Assembly (NCBI RefSeq): GCF_050948175.1
Contig: NW_027490091.1
Coordinates: 6,200,001 to 6,264,000 of the forward strand
Reading direction: 5' to 3'
DNA from: Xylocopa sonorina
Lineage: Eukaryota > Arthropoda > Insecta > Hymenoptera > Apidae
DNA length: 64,000 nucleotides
Part shown: positions 1 through 13,153 of the stretch, piece by piece
Layout: every line of letters begins with the position of its first letter
Numbering within the stretch: the first letter of the stretch is position 1
Notes under the pieces: generated by a model
The model's input: only the letters and a program-made list of their open reading frames with translations
Databases searched by the model: none
Told to the model about the DNA's origin: nothing
Position numbers and translations under genes: made by a program

Positions 1-54
1 TGCGAAGTGTCACGTATACCTCATATTCCTTTCAAAAGAATGTAAATGCGACAC

Positions 55-68
55 TTCCTTGCTAGGAA
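55..68. other. Imperfect palindrome TTCCTTGCTAGGAA, present in most monomers
   Basis: Five-base arms TTCCT and AGGAA flank a four-base spacer (TGCT). The first instance is given here; the same motif recurs at unit position 55-68 in most monomers. Common variants are TTCCTTCCTAGGAA, TTCCTTGCCAGGAA and TTCCTTGCTTGGAA, which keep most of the arm pairing. It is among the best conserved parts of the unit by eye. Such a motif could bind a dimeric protein; that role is inferred only. Confidence 0.6.
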
Positions 69-696
69 GTAGCGTTTGCAGATGTCTAGGTATCGAAGCA
101 ATAGAGTTCTAATGCTTCTTAAATCGCCATATTACATCACATTCCTATGTTTCATGACAATATATAATACTCATTGTGAAGTGTTATGTATACCTCGTAT
201 TTACTTCAAAAGAATGTAAATGCGACACTTCCTTCCTAGGAAGTAGCGTTTGCAGATGTCTACGCATCGAAGCAATAGATTTCTAATGCTTCTTAAATCG
301 TCATACCGCATCTCATATCTATGTTTCATGGTAAGATATAATATTCATTGCGAAGTGTCATGTATACCTCGCATTCCATTCAAAAGAATGTAAATGCGAC
401 ACTTCCTTGCTAGAAAGTAGCCTCTGCAGATGTCTTCGTATCGAACCATTAGACTTCTAATCCTTCTTAAATCGCCATTTCGCATCTCGTTTCTATGTTT
501 TATGATAAGATATAATATCCGTTGTGCAGTGTTGCGTATATCTCGTCTATACTTCAAATGAATGTAAATGCGACACTTCCTTGCTAGGAAATAGCGTTTG
601 CAGATGTCTACGTATCGAAGCAGTAGAGTTCTAATGCTTCTTAAATCGCGATATTGCATCCCATTTCTATGTTTTATGATAAGATATAATATTAAT

Positions 697-870
697 TGTG
701 CAGTGTTATGTATACCTCGTATTCACTTCAAAAGAATGTAAATGCGACACTTCCTTGTTAGGCAGTAGCGTTTGCAGATGTCTACGTATGGAAGCAATAG
801 AGTTCTAATGCTCCTTAAATCGTCATATCGCATCTCATTTCTATGTTTCATGATAAGATATAATATTCAT
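697..870 (+). repeat. Exemplar 174-bp satellite monomer
   Basis: This is one complete unit from TGTGCAGTGT to the base before the next TGCGGAGTGT, and can serve as a reference for phasing the array. It carries the TTCCT...AGGAA imperfect hairpin (here altered to TTCCTTGTTAGGCA), the AGCGTTTGCAGATGTCTACG block, and the GTCATATCGC form of the palindrome site. An almost identical monomer lies 5,920 bp downstream at about 6,617-6,790; both share the rare TTGTTAGGCAGTAG variant, so the two descend from a block duplication and not from neighbour-to-neighbour copying. Confidence 0.93.
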
Positions 871-994
871 TGCGGAGTGTTATGTATACCTCGTATTCAC
901 TCAAAAGAAAGTAAACGCGACACTTCCTTGCCAGGAAATAGCATTTGCAGATGTCTACGTATCGTAGCATTAGAGTTCTAATGCTTCTCAAAAC

Positions 995-1004
995 GCGATA
1001 TCGC
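995..1004. other. Perfect 10-bp palindrome GCGATATCGC, recurrent site
   Basis: GCGATATCGC is its own reverse complement and lies at unit position 126-135, about 69 bp centre to centre from the TTCCT/AGGAA motif. Across the array it alternates with a limited set of forms: GCCATATCGC, GTCATATCGC and, mainly in the diverged 20-49 kb part, GAGATGTCGC and GGGATATCGC. The right half (ATATCGC) is nearly always kept. Because variation is concentrated in two bases, the site is useful for sorting monomers into subfamilies. Confidence 0.6.
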
Positions 1005-4000
1005 TAATCAATGCTATGTTTCATGATAATATATAATATTCATTGCGGAGTGTTATGTATACCTCGTATTCACTTCAAAAGAATGTAAATGCGACACTTC
1101 CTTGCTTGGAAATAGAATTTGCAGATGTCTACGTATCGAAGCAATAGAGTTCTAAAGCTTGCTAATTCGCGATAACGCATCTCATTTCTATGTTTCATGA
1201 TAAGATATAATATTCATTGCGGAGTGTTATGTATACCTCGTATTCACTCGAAGGAATGTAAACGCGACACTTCCTTGCCAGGATATAGCATTTGCAGATG
1301 TCCACGTATCGTAGCAACAGTATTCTAATGCTTGTCAAAACGCGATATAGCATCTCATTTCTATGTCTCATTATAAGATATAATATTCATTGCGATATGG
1401 CATGTATACCTCGCATTCACTTCAAAAGGATGTAAATGCTAAACTTCCTTGCAAGGAAGTTGCGTTTGCAGATGTCTACGTATCGTAGCAATAGAGTTCT
1501 AATGGTTCTTAAATCGCTATATTGCATCACATTTCTATGTTTCATGATAAGATATAATATTCATTGTGCAGTGTTATGTATACCTCGTATTCACTTCAGA
1601 AGAATGTAAATGCAACACTTCCTTGCTAAGAAATAGCGCTTGCAGATATCTACGTATCCAAGCAATGGGGTTCTAATGCTTCTCAAAACGCGATATCGCG
1701 TCTCATTTCTATGTTTCATGATATGATATAAAATCCCTATCGAAGTGTCATGTATACCTCGCATACACTTCAAATGAATGTGAATGCGACAGTTCCTTGC
1801 TAGGAAATAGTGTTTGCAGATATCTACGTATCGTAGCAATAGATTTCTAAAGCTTGCTAATTCGCGATATCGAATCTCATATCTGCGTTTTATGATAATA
1901 TATAATATTCATTGCGAAGTTTCATGTGTACCTCGCATACAAATCAGACGAATGTGAATGCGACAGTTCCTTGCTAGGAAATAGTGATTGCTGATGTCTA
2001 CGTATCGATGTAATAGAGTTCTAATGCTTCTTAAATCGCGATATCGCACCTCATTTCTATGTTTCATGATAAGATATAATATTCATTGTGTAGTGTTATG
2101 TTTATCTCATCTATACTTCAAATGAATGTAAATGCGGCACTTCCTTGCTAGGAAATAGCGTTTGCAGATGTCTGCGTATCGTGGCATTAGAGTTCTAACG
2201 CTTCTCAAAACGCGGTATCGCTTCTCATTTCTATGTTTCAAGATAGTATATAATATTCATCGGGTAGTGTCATGTATACCTTGCATACACTTCAATTGAA
2301 TGTAAATGCGATATTTCCTTGCTAGGAAGTAGCGTTTACAGATGTCTACGTATGGATGCAATAGAATTCTAACGCTTCTTAGATCGTCATATCGCATCTC
2401 ATTTCAATGTTCCATGATAATATATAATATTCACTGTGGAGTGTTATGTACACCTCGTATTCACTTCAAAAGAATGCAAATGCGACACTACCTTGCTAGG
2501 AAGTAGCGTTTGCAGATATCTACGTATCGAAGCAATAGAGTTCTGATGCTTCTTAAATAGCCATATCGCATCTCATTTCTATGTTTCATGACAATATATA
2601 ATATTCATTGCGAAGTGTCATGTATACCTCGCATACACTTAAAATGAACGTAAATGCGACACTTCCTTGCTAGGAAATAGCGTTTGCAGATGTCTACGTA
2701 TCGTGGCATTAGAGTTCTAATGCTTCTCAAAACGCGATATCGCTACTCATTACTTTGTTTCATGATAATATATAATACTCATTGTGTAGTGTTATGTATA
2801 CCTCGTATTCACTTCAATAGAATGTAAATGCGACACTTCCTTGCTAGGAAATAGCGTTTGCAGATGTCTACGTACCGAAGCAATAGATTTCTAAATCTTT
2901 CTAATTCGCGATATCGCACCTCATTTCTATGTTTCATGATAAGATATAATATTCATTGTGGAGTGTCATGTATACCTCGTATTCGTTTCAAAGGATTGTA
3001 AATGCGACACTTCCTTGCTAGGAAGTAGCGTTTGCAGATGTCTACGTATCGAAGCAATACTGTTCTAATGCTTCTTAAATCGCGATATCGCATCTCATTC
3101 CTATGTTTCATGACAAGATATAATATTCATTGTGGAGTGTTATGCTTCCCTCGTATTCACTTCATAAGAATGTAAATGCGACGCTTCCTTACTGGGAAAT
3201 AGCGTTTGCAGATGTCTCCGTATAGAAGCAATAGTGATCTAATGCTTCTTAAATCGCGATATCGCATCTCATATACATGTTTCGTGATAAGATGCAATAT
3301 TCATTGCGTAGTGGCTTGTATACCTCGTCTACACTTCAATTGAACGTAAATGCGACACTTCCTTGCTAGGAAATAGTGTTTGCAGATGTCTACGATTCGT
3401 GGCACTAGAGTTCTAATGCTTCATAAATCGCCATATCGCATCTCATTTCTATGTTTCATGATAAGATATAATATTCATTGCGAAGTGTTATGTATACCTC
3501 GTATTCACTTCAGAAGAATGTAAATGCGACACTTCCTTGCTAGGAAGTAGCGTTTGCAGATGTCTACGTATCGAAGCAATAGTGTTTTAATGCTTCTTAA
3601 ATCGCCATATTACATCACATTTCTATGTTTCATGTTAAGATATAATATTCATTGTGGAGTGTTATGTATACCTCGTATTCACTTCAAATGGATGTAAATG
3701 CGACACTTCCTTGCTAGGAAATAGCGTTTGCAGATGTCTACGTACCGTGGCATTAGATTCCTAATGCTTTCAAAACGCGATATCATTACTCATTACTATG
3801 TTTAATGATAATATATAATATTCATTGTGGTGTGTTATGTATACCTCGTATTCACTTCAAAAGAATGTAAATGCGACACTTCCTTGGTAGGTAGTAGCGT
3901 TTGCAGATGTCTACGTATCGAAGCAATAGAGTCCTAATGCTTCTTAAATCGTCATATCGCATCACATATCTACGTTTCGTGATATGATATAATATTCATT

Positions 4001-7000
4001 GCTATGTGTCATGTATACCTCGTATTCCTTTCAAAAGAATGTAACTGCGACACTTCCTTGCTGGGAAATAGCGTTTGCTGATGTCTACGTATCGAAGCAA
4101 TAGTGTTCTAATGATTCTTAAATCGCGATATCGCATCTCATTCCTATGTTTCTTGATATGATATAATATTCATTGTGCAGTGTTATGTATACCCCGTATT
4201 CACTTGAAAAGAATGTAAATGCTACACTTCCTTCCAAGGAAGTAGTGTTTGCAGCTGTCTACGTATCGAAGCAATACAGTTCTAATGCTTCTTAAATCGT
4301 CATATCGCATCTCATATCTACGTTTCACAATAAGATATAGTATTCACTGCGAAGTGTCATGTATACCTCGCATTCCTTTCAAAAGAATGTAAATGCGACA
4401 CTTCCTTGCTAGGATGTAGCGATTGCAGATGTATACGTATCGAAGCAATAGGGATCTAATGCTTCTTAAATCGCCATATCGCTTCTCATTTCTACGTTTC
4501 ATGATAATATATAATATTCACTGCGAAGTGGCATGTACACCTCGTACTCCTTTCAAAAGAATGTACATGCGACGCTTCCTTGCTAGGAAGTAGCGTTTGC
4601 AGATGTCTACGTATCGAAGCAATAGAGTTCTAATGCTTCTCAAATAGCCATATCGCATCTCATTTCTATGTTTCATGATAAGATATAATATTCATTGTGC
4701 AGTGTTATGTATATTCCGTCTATGCTTCAAATGGATGTAAATGCGACACTTCCTTGCTAGGAAGTAGCCTTTGCAGATGTCTACGTATCGAAGCAATAGA
4801 CATCTAATGCTTCATAAATCGCGATATCGCATCTCATTTCTATGTTCCATGATAAGATATAATATTCATTGCGAAGTGTCACGTATACCTCGCATTCCTT
4901 TCAAAAGAATGTAAATGCGACACTTCCTTGCTAGGAAGTAGCGTTTGCAGATGTCTACGTATCGTGGCATTAGAGTTTAATGCTTCTCAAAACGCGATAT
5001 CGCTACTCATTACTATGTTTCATGATAATATATAATATTCATTGTGGAGTGTTATGTATACCTCGTATTCACTTGAAAAGAATGCAAATGCGACACTTCC
5101 TTGCTAGGAAATAGCGTTTGCAGATGTCTACGTATCGAAGCAATAGAGTTCTAAATCTTTCTAATTCGCGATATCGCATCTCATTTCTATGTTTCATGAT
5201 AAGATATAATATTCATTGTGGAGTGTTATGTATACCTCGTATTCGTTTCAAAAGAATGTAAATGCGACACTTCCTTGCTAGGAAGTAGCGTGTGCAGATG
5301 TCTACGTATCGAAGCAAGAGTGTTCTAATGCTTCTTAAATCGTCATATCGCATCTCATTCCTATGTTTCATGATAATATATAATATTCATTGTGGAGTGT
5401 TATGTATTCCTCGTATTCGTTTCAAAAGAATGTAAATGCGACACTTCCTTGCTAGGAAGTAGCGTTTGCAGATGTCTACGTATCGAAGCAGTAGTGTGCT
5501 AAAAGCAGTAATGCTTCTTAAATCGCGATATCGCATCTCATTTCTATGTTTCATGACAATATATAATATTCATTGCGAAGTGTCATGTATACCTCGCATG
5601 CACTTAAAATGAATGTAAATGCGACACTTCCTTGCAAGGAAATAGCGTTTGCAGATGTCTACGTATCGAAGCAATAGTGTTCTAATGCTTCTCAAATCGC
5701 CATATTACATCACATTTCTATGTTTCATGATAAGATATAATATTCATTGTGGAGTGTTATGTATACCTCGTATTCACTTCAAAAGAATGTAAATGCGACA
5801 CTTCCTAGCTAGGAAATAGCGTTTGCAGATGTCTACGTATCGAAGCAATAGTTTTCTAATGCTTCTTAAATCATCATATCACATCTCATATCTACGTTTC
5901 GCTATAAGATATAGTATTCACTGCGAAGTGTCATGTATACCTCGTATTCCTTTCAAATAATGTAAATGCGACACTTCCTTGCTAGGATGTAGCGATTGCA
6001 GATGTATACGTATCGAAGCAATAGGGATTTAATGCTTCTTAAATCGCCATATCGCTCCTCATTTCTATGATTCATGACAAGATATAGTATTCATTGTGCA
6101 GTGTTATGTATACCTCTTATTCACTTCAAAAGAATGTAAATGCTACAATTTCTTGCTAGGAAATAGCGTTTGCAGATGTCTACGTGTCGAAGTAATAGAC
6201 ATCAAATGCTTCATATATCGCCATATCGCATCCCATTTCTATGTTTCATGATAAGATATAATATTCATTGCGAAGTGTCATGTATACCTCGTATTGGTTT
6301 CAAAAGAATGTAAATGCGACACTTCCTTGCTAGGAAGTAGCGTTTGCAGATGTCTACGTATCGAAGCAATAGATTTCTAAAGCCTGCTAATTCGCGATAT
6401 CGCATCTCATATCTATGTTTCATGATAATATATAATATTCACAGTGCAGTGTTATGAATACCTCGTATTCACTTCAAATGAATGTAAATGCGACTTTTCC
6501 TTCCTAGGAAATAGCGTTTGCAGATGTCTACGTATCGAAGCAATAGTGTTCTAATGCTTCTTAAATCGCGATATTGCATCCCATTTCTATGTTTTATGAT
6601 AAGATATAATATTAATTGTGCAGTGTTATGTATACCTCGTATTCACTTCAAAAGAATGTAAATGCGACACTTCCTTGTTAGGCAGTAGCGTTTGCAGATG
6701 TCTACGTATGGAAGCAATAGAGTTCTAATGCTCCTTAAATCGTCATATCGCATCTCATTTCTATGTTTCATGATAAGATATAATATTCATTGCGAGGTGT
6801 CATGTATACCTCGTATTCCTTTCAAAAGAATGTAAGTGCGACACTTCCTTGCTAGGAAATATCGTTTGCAGATGTCTGCGTATCGTGGAATTAGAGTGCT
6901 AATGCTTCTCAAAACGCGATATCGCATCTCATATCTATGTTTCATGATAAGATATAATATTCATTGTGGAGTGTTATGTATACCTCGTATTCCTTTCAAA

Positions 7001-10000
7001 AGAATGTAAATGCGACACTTCCCTGCTAGGAAGTAGCATTTGCAGATGTCTACGTATCGCAGCAATAGAGTTCTAATGCTTCTCAAAACGCGATATCGCT
7101 ACACAATGCTATGTTTCATAATAATATATAACATTCATTGTGGAGTGTTATGTATACCTCGTATTCACTTCAAAAGAATGTAAATGCGACACTTCCTTGC
7201 TAGGTAATAGCGTTTGCAGATATCTACGTATCGAAGCTCTAGACATCTAATGCTTCATAAATCGCCATATCGCATCTCAATTCTATGTTTCATGATAAGA
7301 TATAATACTCATTGCGGAGTGTTATGTATACCTCGTATTCACTCAAAAGAAAGTAAACGCGACACTTCCTTGCCAGGAAATAGCATTTGCAGATGTCTAC
7401 GTATCGTAGCATTAGAGTTCTAATGCTTCTCAAAACGCGATATCGCTAATCAATGCTATGTTTCATGATAATATATAATATTCATTGCGGAGTGTTATGT
7501 ATACCTCGTATTCACTCGAAGGAATGTAAACGCGACACTTCCTTGCCAGGATATAGCATTTGCAGATGTCCACGTATCGTAGCAACAGTATTCTAATGCT
7601 TGTCAAAACGCGATATAGCATCTCATTTCTATGCTTCATTATAAGATATAATATTCATTGCGATATGGCATGTATACCTCGCATTCACTTCAAAAGGATG
7701 TAAATGCTAAACTTCCTTGCAAGGAAGTTGCGTTTGCAGATGTCTACGTATCGTAGCAATAGAGTTCTAATGGTTCTTAAATCGCTATATTGCATCACAT
7801 TTCTATGTTTCATGATAAGATATAATATTCATTGTGCAGTGTTATGTATACCTCGTATTCACTTCAGAAGAATGTAAATGCAACACTTCCTTGCTAAGAA
7901 ATAGCGCTTGCAGATATCTACGTATCCAAGCAATGGGGTTCTAATGCTTCTCAAAACGCGATATCGCGTCTCATTTCTATGTTTCATGATATGATATAAA
8001 ATCCCTATCGAAGTGTCATGTATACCTCGCATACACTTCAAATGAATGTGAATGCGACAGTTCCTTGCTAGGAAATAGTGTTTGCAGATATCTACGTATC
8101 GAAGCAATAGATTTCTAAAGCTTGCTAATTCGCGATATCGAATCTCATATCTGCGTTTTATGATAATATATAATATTCATTGCGAAGTTTCATGTGTACC
8201 TCGCATACAAATCAAACGAATGTGAATGCGACAGTTCCTTGCTAGGAAATAGTGATTGCTGATGTCTACGTATCGATGTAATAGAGTTCTAATGCTTCTT
8301 AAATCGCGATATCGCTCCTCATTTCTATGTTTCATGATAAGATATAATATTTATTGTGTAGTGTTATGTTTATCTCATCTATACTTCAAATGAATGTAAA
8401 TGCGGCACTTCCTTGCTAGGAAATAGCGTTTGCAGATGTCTGCGTATCGTGGCATTAGAGTTCTAACGCTTCTCAAAACGCGGTATCGCTTCTCATTTCT
8501 ATGTTTCAAGATAGTATATAATATTCATCGGGTAGTGTCATGTATACCTTGCATACACTTCAATTGAATGTAAATGCGATATTTCCTTGCTAGGAAGTAG
8601 CGTTTACAGATGTCTACGTATGGATGCAATAGAATTCTAACGCTTCTTAGATCGTCATATCGCATCTCATTTCAATGTTCCATGATAATATATAATATTC
8701 ACTGTGGAGTGTTATGTACACCTCGTATTCACTTCAAAAGAATGCAAATGCGACACTACCTTGCTAGGAAGTAGCGTTTGCAGATATCTACGTATCGAGG
8801 CAATAGAGTTCTGATGCTTCTTAAATAGCCATATCGCATCTCATTTCTATGTTTCATGACAATATATAATATTCATTGCGAAGTGTCATGTATACCTCGC
8901 ATACACTTAAAATGAATGTAAATGCGACACTTCCTTGCTAGGAAATAGCGTTTGCAGATGTCTACGTATCGTGGCATTAGAGTTCTAATGCTTCTCAAAA
9001 CGCGATATCGCTACTCATTACTTTGTTTCATGATAATATATAATACTCATTGTGGAGTGTTATGTATACCTCGTATTCACTTCAATAGAATGTAAATGCG
9101 ACACTTCCTTGCTAGGAAATAGCGTTTGCAGATGTCTACGTACCGAAGCAATAGATTTCTAAATCTTTCTAATTCGCGATATCGCACCTCATTTCTATGT
9201 TTCATGATAAGATATAATATTCATTGTGGAGTGTCATGTATACCTCGTATTCGTTTCAAAGGATTGTAAATGCGACACTTCCTTGCTAGGAAGTAGCGTT
9301 TGCAGATGTCTACGTATCGAAGCAATACTGTTCTAATGCTTCTTAAATCGCGATATCGCATCTCATTCCTATGTTTCATGACAAGATATAATATTCATTG
9401 TGGAGTGTTATGCTTCCCTCGTATTCACTTCATAAGAATGTAAATGCGACGCTTCCTTACTGGGAAATAGCGTTTGCAGATGTCTCCGTATAGAAGCAAT
9501 AGTGATCTAATGCTTCTTAAATCGCGATATCGCATCTCATATACATGTTTCGTGATAAGATGCAATATTCATTGCGTAGTGGCTTGTATACCTCGTCTAC
9601 ACTTCAATTGAACGTAAATGCGACACTTCCTTGCTAGGAAATAGTGTTTGCAGATGTCTACGATTCGTGGCACTAGCGTTCTAATGCTTCATAAATCGCC
9701 ATATCGCATCTCATTTCTATGTTTCATGATAAGATATAATATTCATTGCGAAGTGTTATGTATACCTCGTATTCACTTCAGAAGAATGTAAATGCGACAC
9801 TTCCTTGCTAGGAAGTAGCGTTTGCAGATGTCTACGTATCGAAGCAATAGTGTTTTAATGCTTCTTAAATCGCCATATTACATCACATTTCTATGTTTCA
9901 TGTTAAGATATAATATTCATTGTGGAGTGTTATGTATACCTCGTATTCACTTCAAATGGATGTAAATGCGACACTTCCTTGCTAGGAAATAGCGTTTGCA

Positions 10001-10639
10001 GATGTCTACGTACCGTGGCATTAGATTTCTAATGCTTTCAAAACGCGATATCATTACTCATTACTATGTTTAATGATAATATATAATATTCATTGTGGTG
10101 TGTTATGTATACCTCGTATTCACTTCAAAAGAATGTAAATGCGACACTTCCTTGGTAGGTAGTAGCGTTTGCAGATGTCTACGTATCGAAGCAATAGAGT
10201 TCTAATGCTTCTTAAATCGTCATATCGCATCACATATCTACGTTTCGTGATATGATATAATATTCATTGCTATGTGTCATGTATACCTCGTATTCCTTTC
10301 AAAAGAATGTAACTGCGACACTTCCTTCCTGGGAAATAGCGTTTGCTGATGTCTACGTATCGAAGCAATAGTGTTCTAATGATTCTTAAATCGAGATATC
10401 GCATCTCATTCCTATGTTTCTTGATATGATATAATATTCATTGTGCAGTGTTATGTATACCTCGTATTCACTTGAAAAGAATGTAAATGCTACACTTCCC
10501 TCCAAGGAAGTAGTGTTTGCAGCTGTCTACGTATCGAAGCAATACAGTTCTAATGCTTCTTAAATCGTCATATCGCATCTCATATCTACGTTTCACGATA
10601 AGATATAGTATTCACTGCGAAGTGTCATGTATACCTCGC

Positions 10640-11860
10640 ATTCCTTTCAAAAGAATGTAAATGCGACACTTCCTTGCTAGGAAGTAGCGTTTGCAGATGT
10701 CTACGTATCGAAGCAATAGTGTTCTAATGCTTCTTAAATCGCGATATCGCATCTCATTTCTATGTTTCATGATAAGATATAATATTCACAGTGCAGTGTT
10801 TTGTATACCTCGTATTCACTTCAAGAGTATGTAAACGCGACACTTCGATGCTAGGAAATAGCGTTTGCAGATGTCTACGTATCGAAGCAATAGAGTTCTA
10901 ATGCTTCTCAAAACGCGATATCGCATCTCATTTCTATGTTTCATGATAAGATATAATATTCATTGTGCAGAGTTATGTATATCTCGTCTATACCTCAAAT
11001 GGATGTAAATACGACACTTCCTTGCTAGGAAGTAGCGTTTGCAGATGTCTACGTATCGTGGCATTAGAGATTAATGCTTCTCAAAACGCGATATCGCTAC
11101 TCATTACTATGTTTCATGATAATATATAATATTCATTGTGGAGTGTTATGTATACCTCGTATTCACTTGAAAAGAATGCAAATGCGACACTTCCTTGCTA
11201 GGAAATAGCGTTTGCAGATGTCTACGTATCGAAGCAATAGAGTTCTATATCTTTCTAATTCGCGATATCGCATCTCATTTATATGTTTCATGATAAGATA
11301 TAATATTCATTGTGGAGTGTTATGTATACCTCGTATTCGTTTCAAAAGAATGTAAACGCGACACTTCCATGCTAGGAAATGGCGTTTGCAGATGTCTACG
11401 TATCGAAGCAGTAGAGTTCTAATGCTTCTTAAATCGCGATATCGCATCTCATTTCTATGTTCCATGATAAGATATAATATTCATTGCGAAGTGTCACGTA
11501 TACCTCGCATTCCTTTCAAAAGAATGTAAATGCGACACTTCCTTGCTAGGAAGTAGCGTTTGCAGATGTCTACGTATCGAAGCAATAGTGTTCTAATGCT
11601 TCTTAAATCGCGATATCGCATCTCATCTCTATGTTTCATGATAAGATATAATATTCACAGTGCAGTGTTATGTATACCTCGTATTCACTTCAAGAGTATG
11701 TAAACGCGACACTTCGATGCTAGGAAATAGCGTTTGCAGATGTCTACCTATCGAAGCAATAGAGTTCTAATGCTTCTCAAAACGCGATATCGCATCTCAT
11801 TTCTATGTTTCATGATAAGATATAATATTCACTGTGCAGAGTTATGTATATCTCGTCTAT
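10640..11860 (+). repeat. Local ~869-bp (5-monomer) duplication
   Basis: About 10,650-10,990 matches about 11,519-11,859 at an offset of 869 bp, one base short of five units. Both copies share the rare variant TTCAAGAGTATGTAAACGCG followed by ACACTTCGATGCTAGG, and both have the unusual TTCACAGTGCAGTGTT. The duplication is absent from higher-order copy 1, so it arose after the two long copies separated. Confidence 0.82.
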
Positions 11861-11909
11861 ACTTCAAATGGATGTAAATACGACACTTCCTTGCTAGGAA
11901 GTAGCGTTT

Positions 11910-11960
11910 GCAGAGATATAATATTCACGTAGCGTTTGCATAAGATATAATATTCACTGT
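11910..11960 (+). repeat. Scrambled short monomer junction (125-bp step)
   Basis: Here the regular unit is broken. After GTAGCGTTTGCAGA the sequence jumps to GATATAATATTCAC, then back to GTAGCGTTTGCA, then to TAAGATATAATATTCACTG. The segment ACTGTGCAGAGTTATG at 11,831 recurs at 11,956, a spacing of 125 bp instead of 174 bp. Short stretches of the normal unit (GTAGCGTTTGCA and GATATAATATTCAC) are each used twice in the wrong order. This suggests template switching or a microhomology-mediated repair event inside the array. Confidence 0.8.
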
Positions 11961-13153
11961 GCAGAGTTATGTATATCTCGTCTATACTTCAAATGGATGT
12001 AAATACGACACTTCCTTGCTAGGAAGTAGCGTTTGCAGATGTCTACGTATCGTGGCATTAGAGTTTAATGCTTCTCAAAACGCGATATCGCTACTCATTA
12101 CTATGTTTCATGATAATATATAATATTCATTGTGGAGTGTTATGTATACCTCGTATTCACTTGAAAAGAATGCAAATGCGACACTTCCTTGCTAGGAAAT
12201 AGCGTTTGCAGATGTCTACGTATCGAAGCAATAGAGTTCTAAATCTTTCTAATTCGCGATATCGCATCTCATTTCTATGTTTCATGATAAGATGTAATAT
12301 TCATAGTGGAGTGTTATGTATACCTCGTATTCGTTTCAAAAGAATGTAAATGCGACACTTCCTTGCTAGGAAGTAGCGTGTGCAGATGTCTACGTATCGA
12401 AGCAAGAGTGTTCTAATGCTTCTTAAATCGTCATATCGCATCTCATTCCTATGTTTCATGATAATATATAATATTCATTGTGGAGTGTTATGTATTCCTC
12501 GTATTCGTTTCAAAAGAATGTAAATGCGACACTTCCTTGCTAGGAAGTAGCGTTTGCAGATGTCTACGTATCGAAGCAGTAGTGTGCTAAAAGCAGTAAT
12601 GCTTCTTAAATCGCGATATCGCATCTCATTTCTATGTTTCATGACAATATATAATATTCATTGCGAAGTGTCATGTATACCTCGCATGCACTTAAAATGA
12701 ATGTAAATGCGACACTTCCTTGCAAGGAAATAGCGTTTGCAGATGTCTACGTATCGAAGCAATAGTGTTCTAATGCTTCTCAAATCGCCATATTACATCA
12801 CAATTCTATGTTTCATGATAAGATATAATATTCATTGTGGAGTGTTATGTATACCTCGTATTCACTTCAAAAGAATGTAAATGCGACACTTCCTAGCTAG
12901 GAAATAGCGTTTGCAGATGTCTACGTATCGAAGCAATAGTTTTCTAATGCTTCTTAAATCATCATATCACATCTCATATCTACGTTTCGCGATAAGATAT
13001 AGTATTCACTGCGAAGTGTCATGTATACCTCGTATTCCTTTCAAATAATGTAAATGCGACACTTCCTTGCTAGGATGTAGCGATTGCAGATGTATACGTA
13101 TCGAAGCAATAGGGATTTAATGCTTCTTAAATCGCCATATCGCTCCTCATTTC

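Larger units (their letters stand above)
590..6065 (+). repeat. Higher-order repeat, copy 1 (~31 monomers seen)
   Basis: This stretch is colinear with 6,510-13,153. Matching segments are about 590-850 with 6,510-6,770 (offset 5,920), 840-1,066 with 7,282-7,508 (offset 6,442), 1,205-4,414 with 7,473-10,682 (offset 6,268) and 4,918-6,065 with 12,006-13,153 (offset 7,088). In the 3.2-kb segment I count only about fifteen single-base differences, roughly 0.5%, whereas neighbouring monomers differ far more. Compared with copy 2 it has one extra monomer (about 1,067-1,240), lacks three monomers near 850, and lacks about 820 bp between 4,414 and 4,918. Confidence 0.9.
6510..13153 (+). repeat. Higher-order repeat, copy 2 with monomer gains
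   Basis: This is the second copy of the long unit that begins at 590. Relative to copy 1 it carries three additional monomers at about 6,770-7,290 (offset change of 522 bp, exactly three units), lacks one monomer (change of 174 bp), and carries a net gain of 820 bp between 10,682 and 12,006. The last gain fits a five-monomer duplication (870 bp) combined with one shortened step of 125 bp instead of 174 bp. Loss and gain in whole monomers are what unequal crossing-over between misaligned units produces. Confidence 0.88.

Noticed and set aside
55..68. CENP-B box in the satellite unit
   Set aside because: The reverse complement of the TTCCT...AGGAA region matches only about five of the nine essential positions of the mammalian box (TTCG----A--CGGG). 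That is too weak to call.
1205..10682. Long near-identical duplicates as pure assembly artefact
   Set aside because: The copies differ by scattered substitutions and by gain or loss of whole monomers, which a duplicated contig would not show. Read depth would be needed to exclude it fully.
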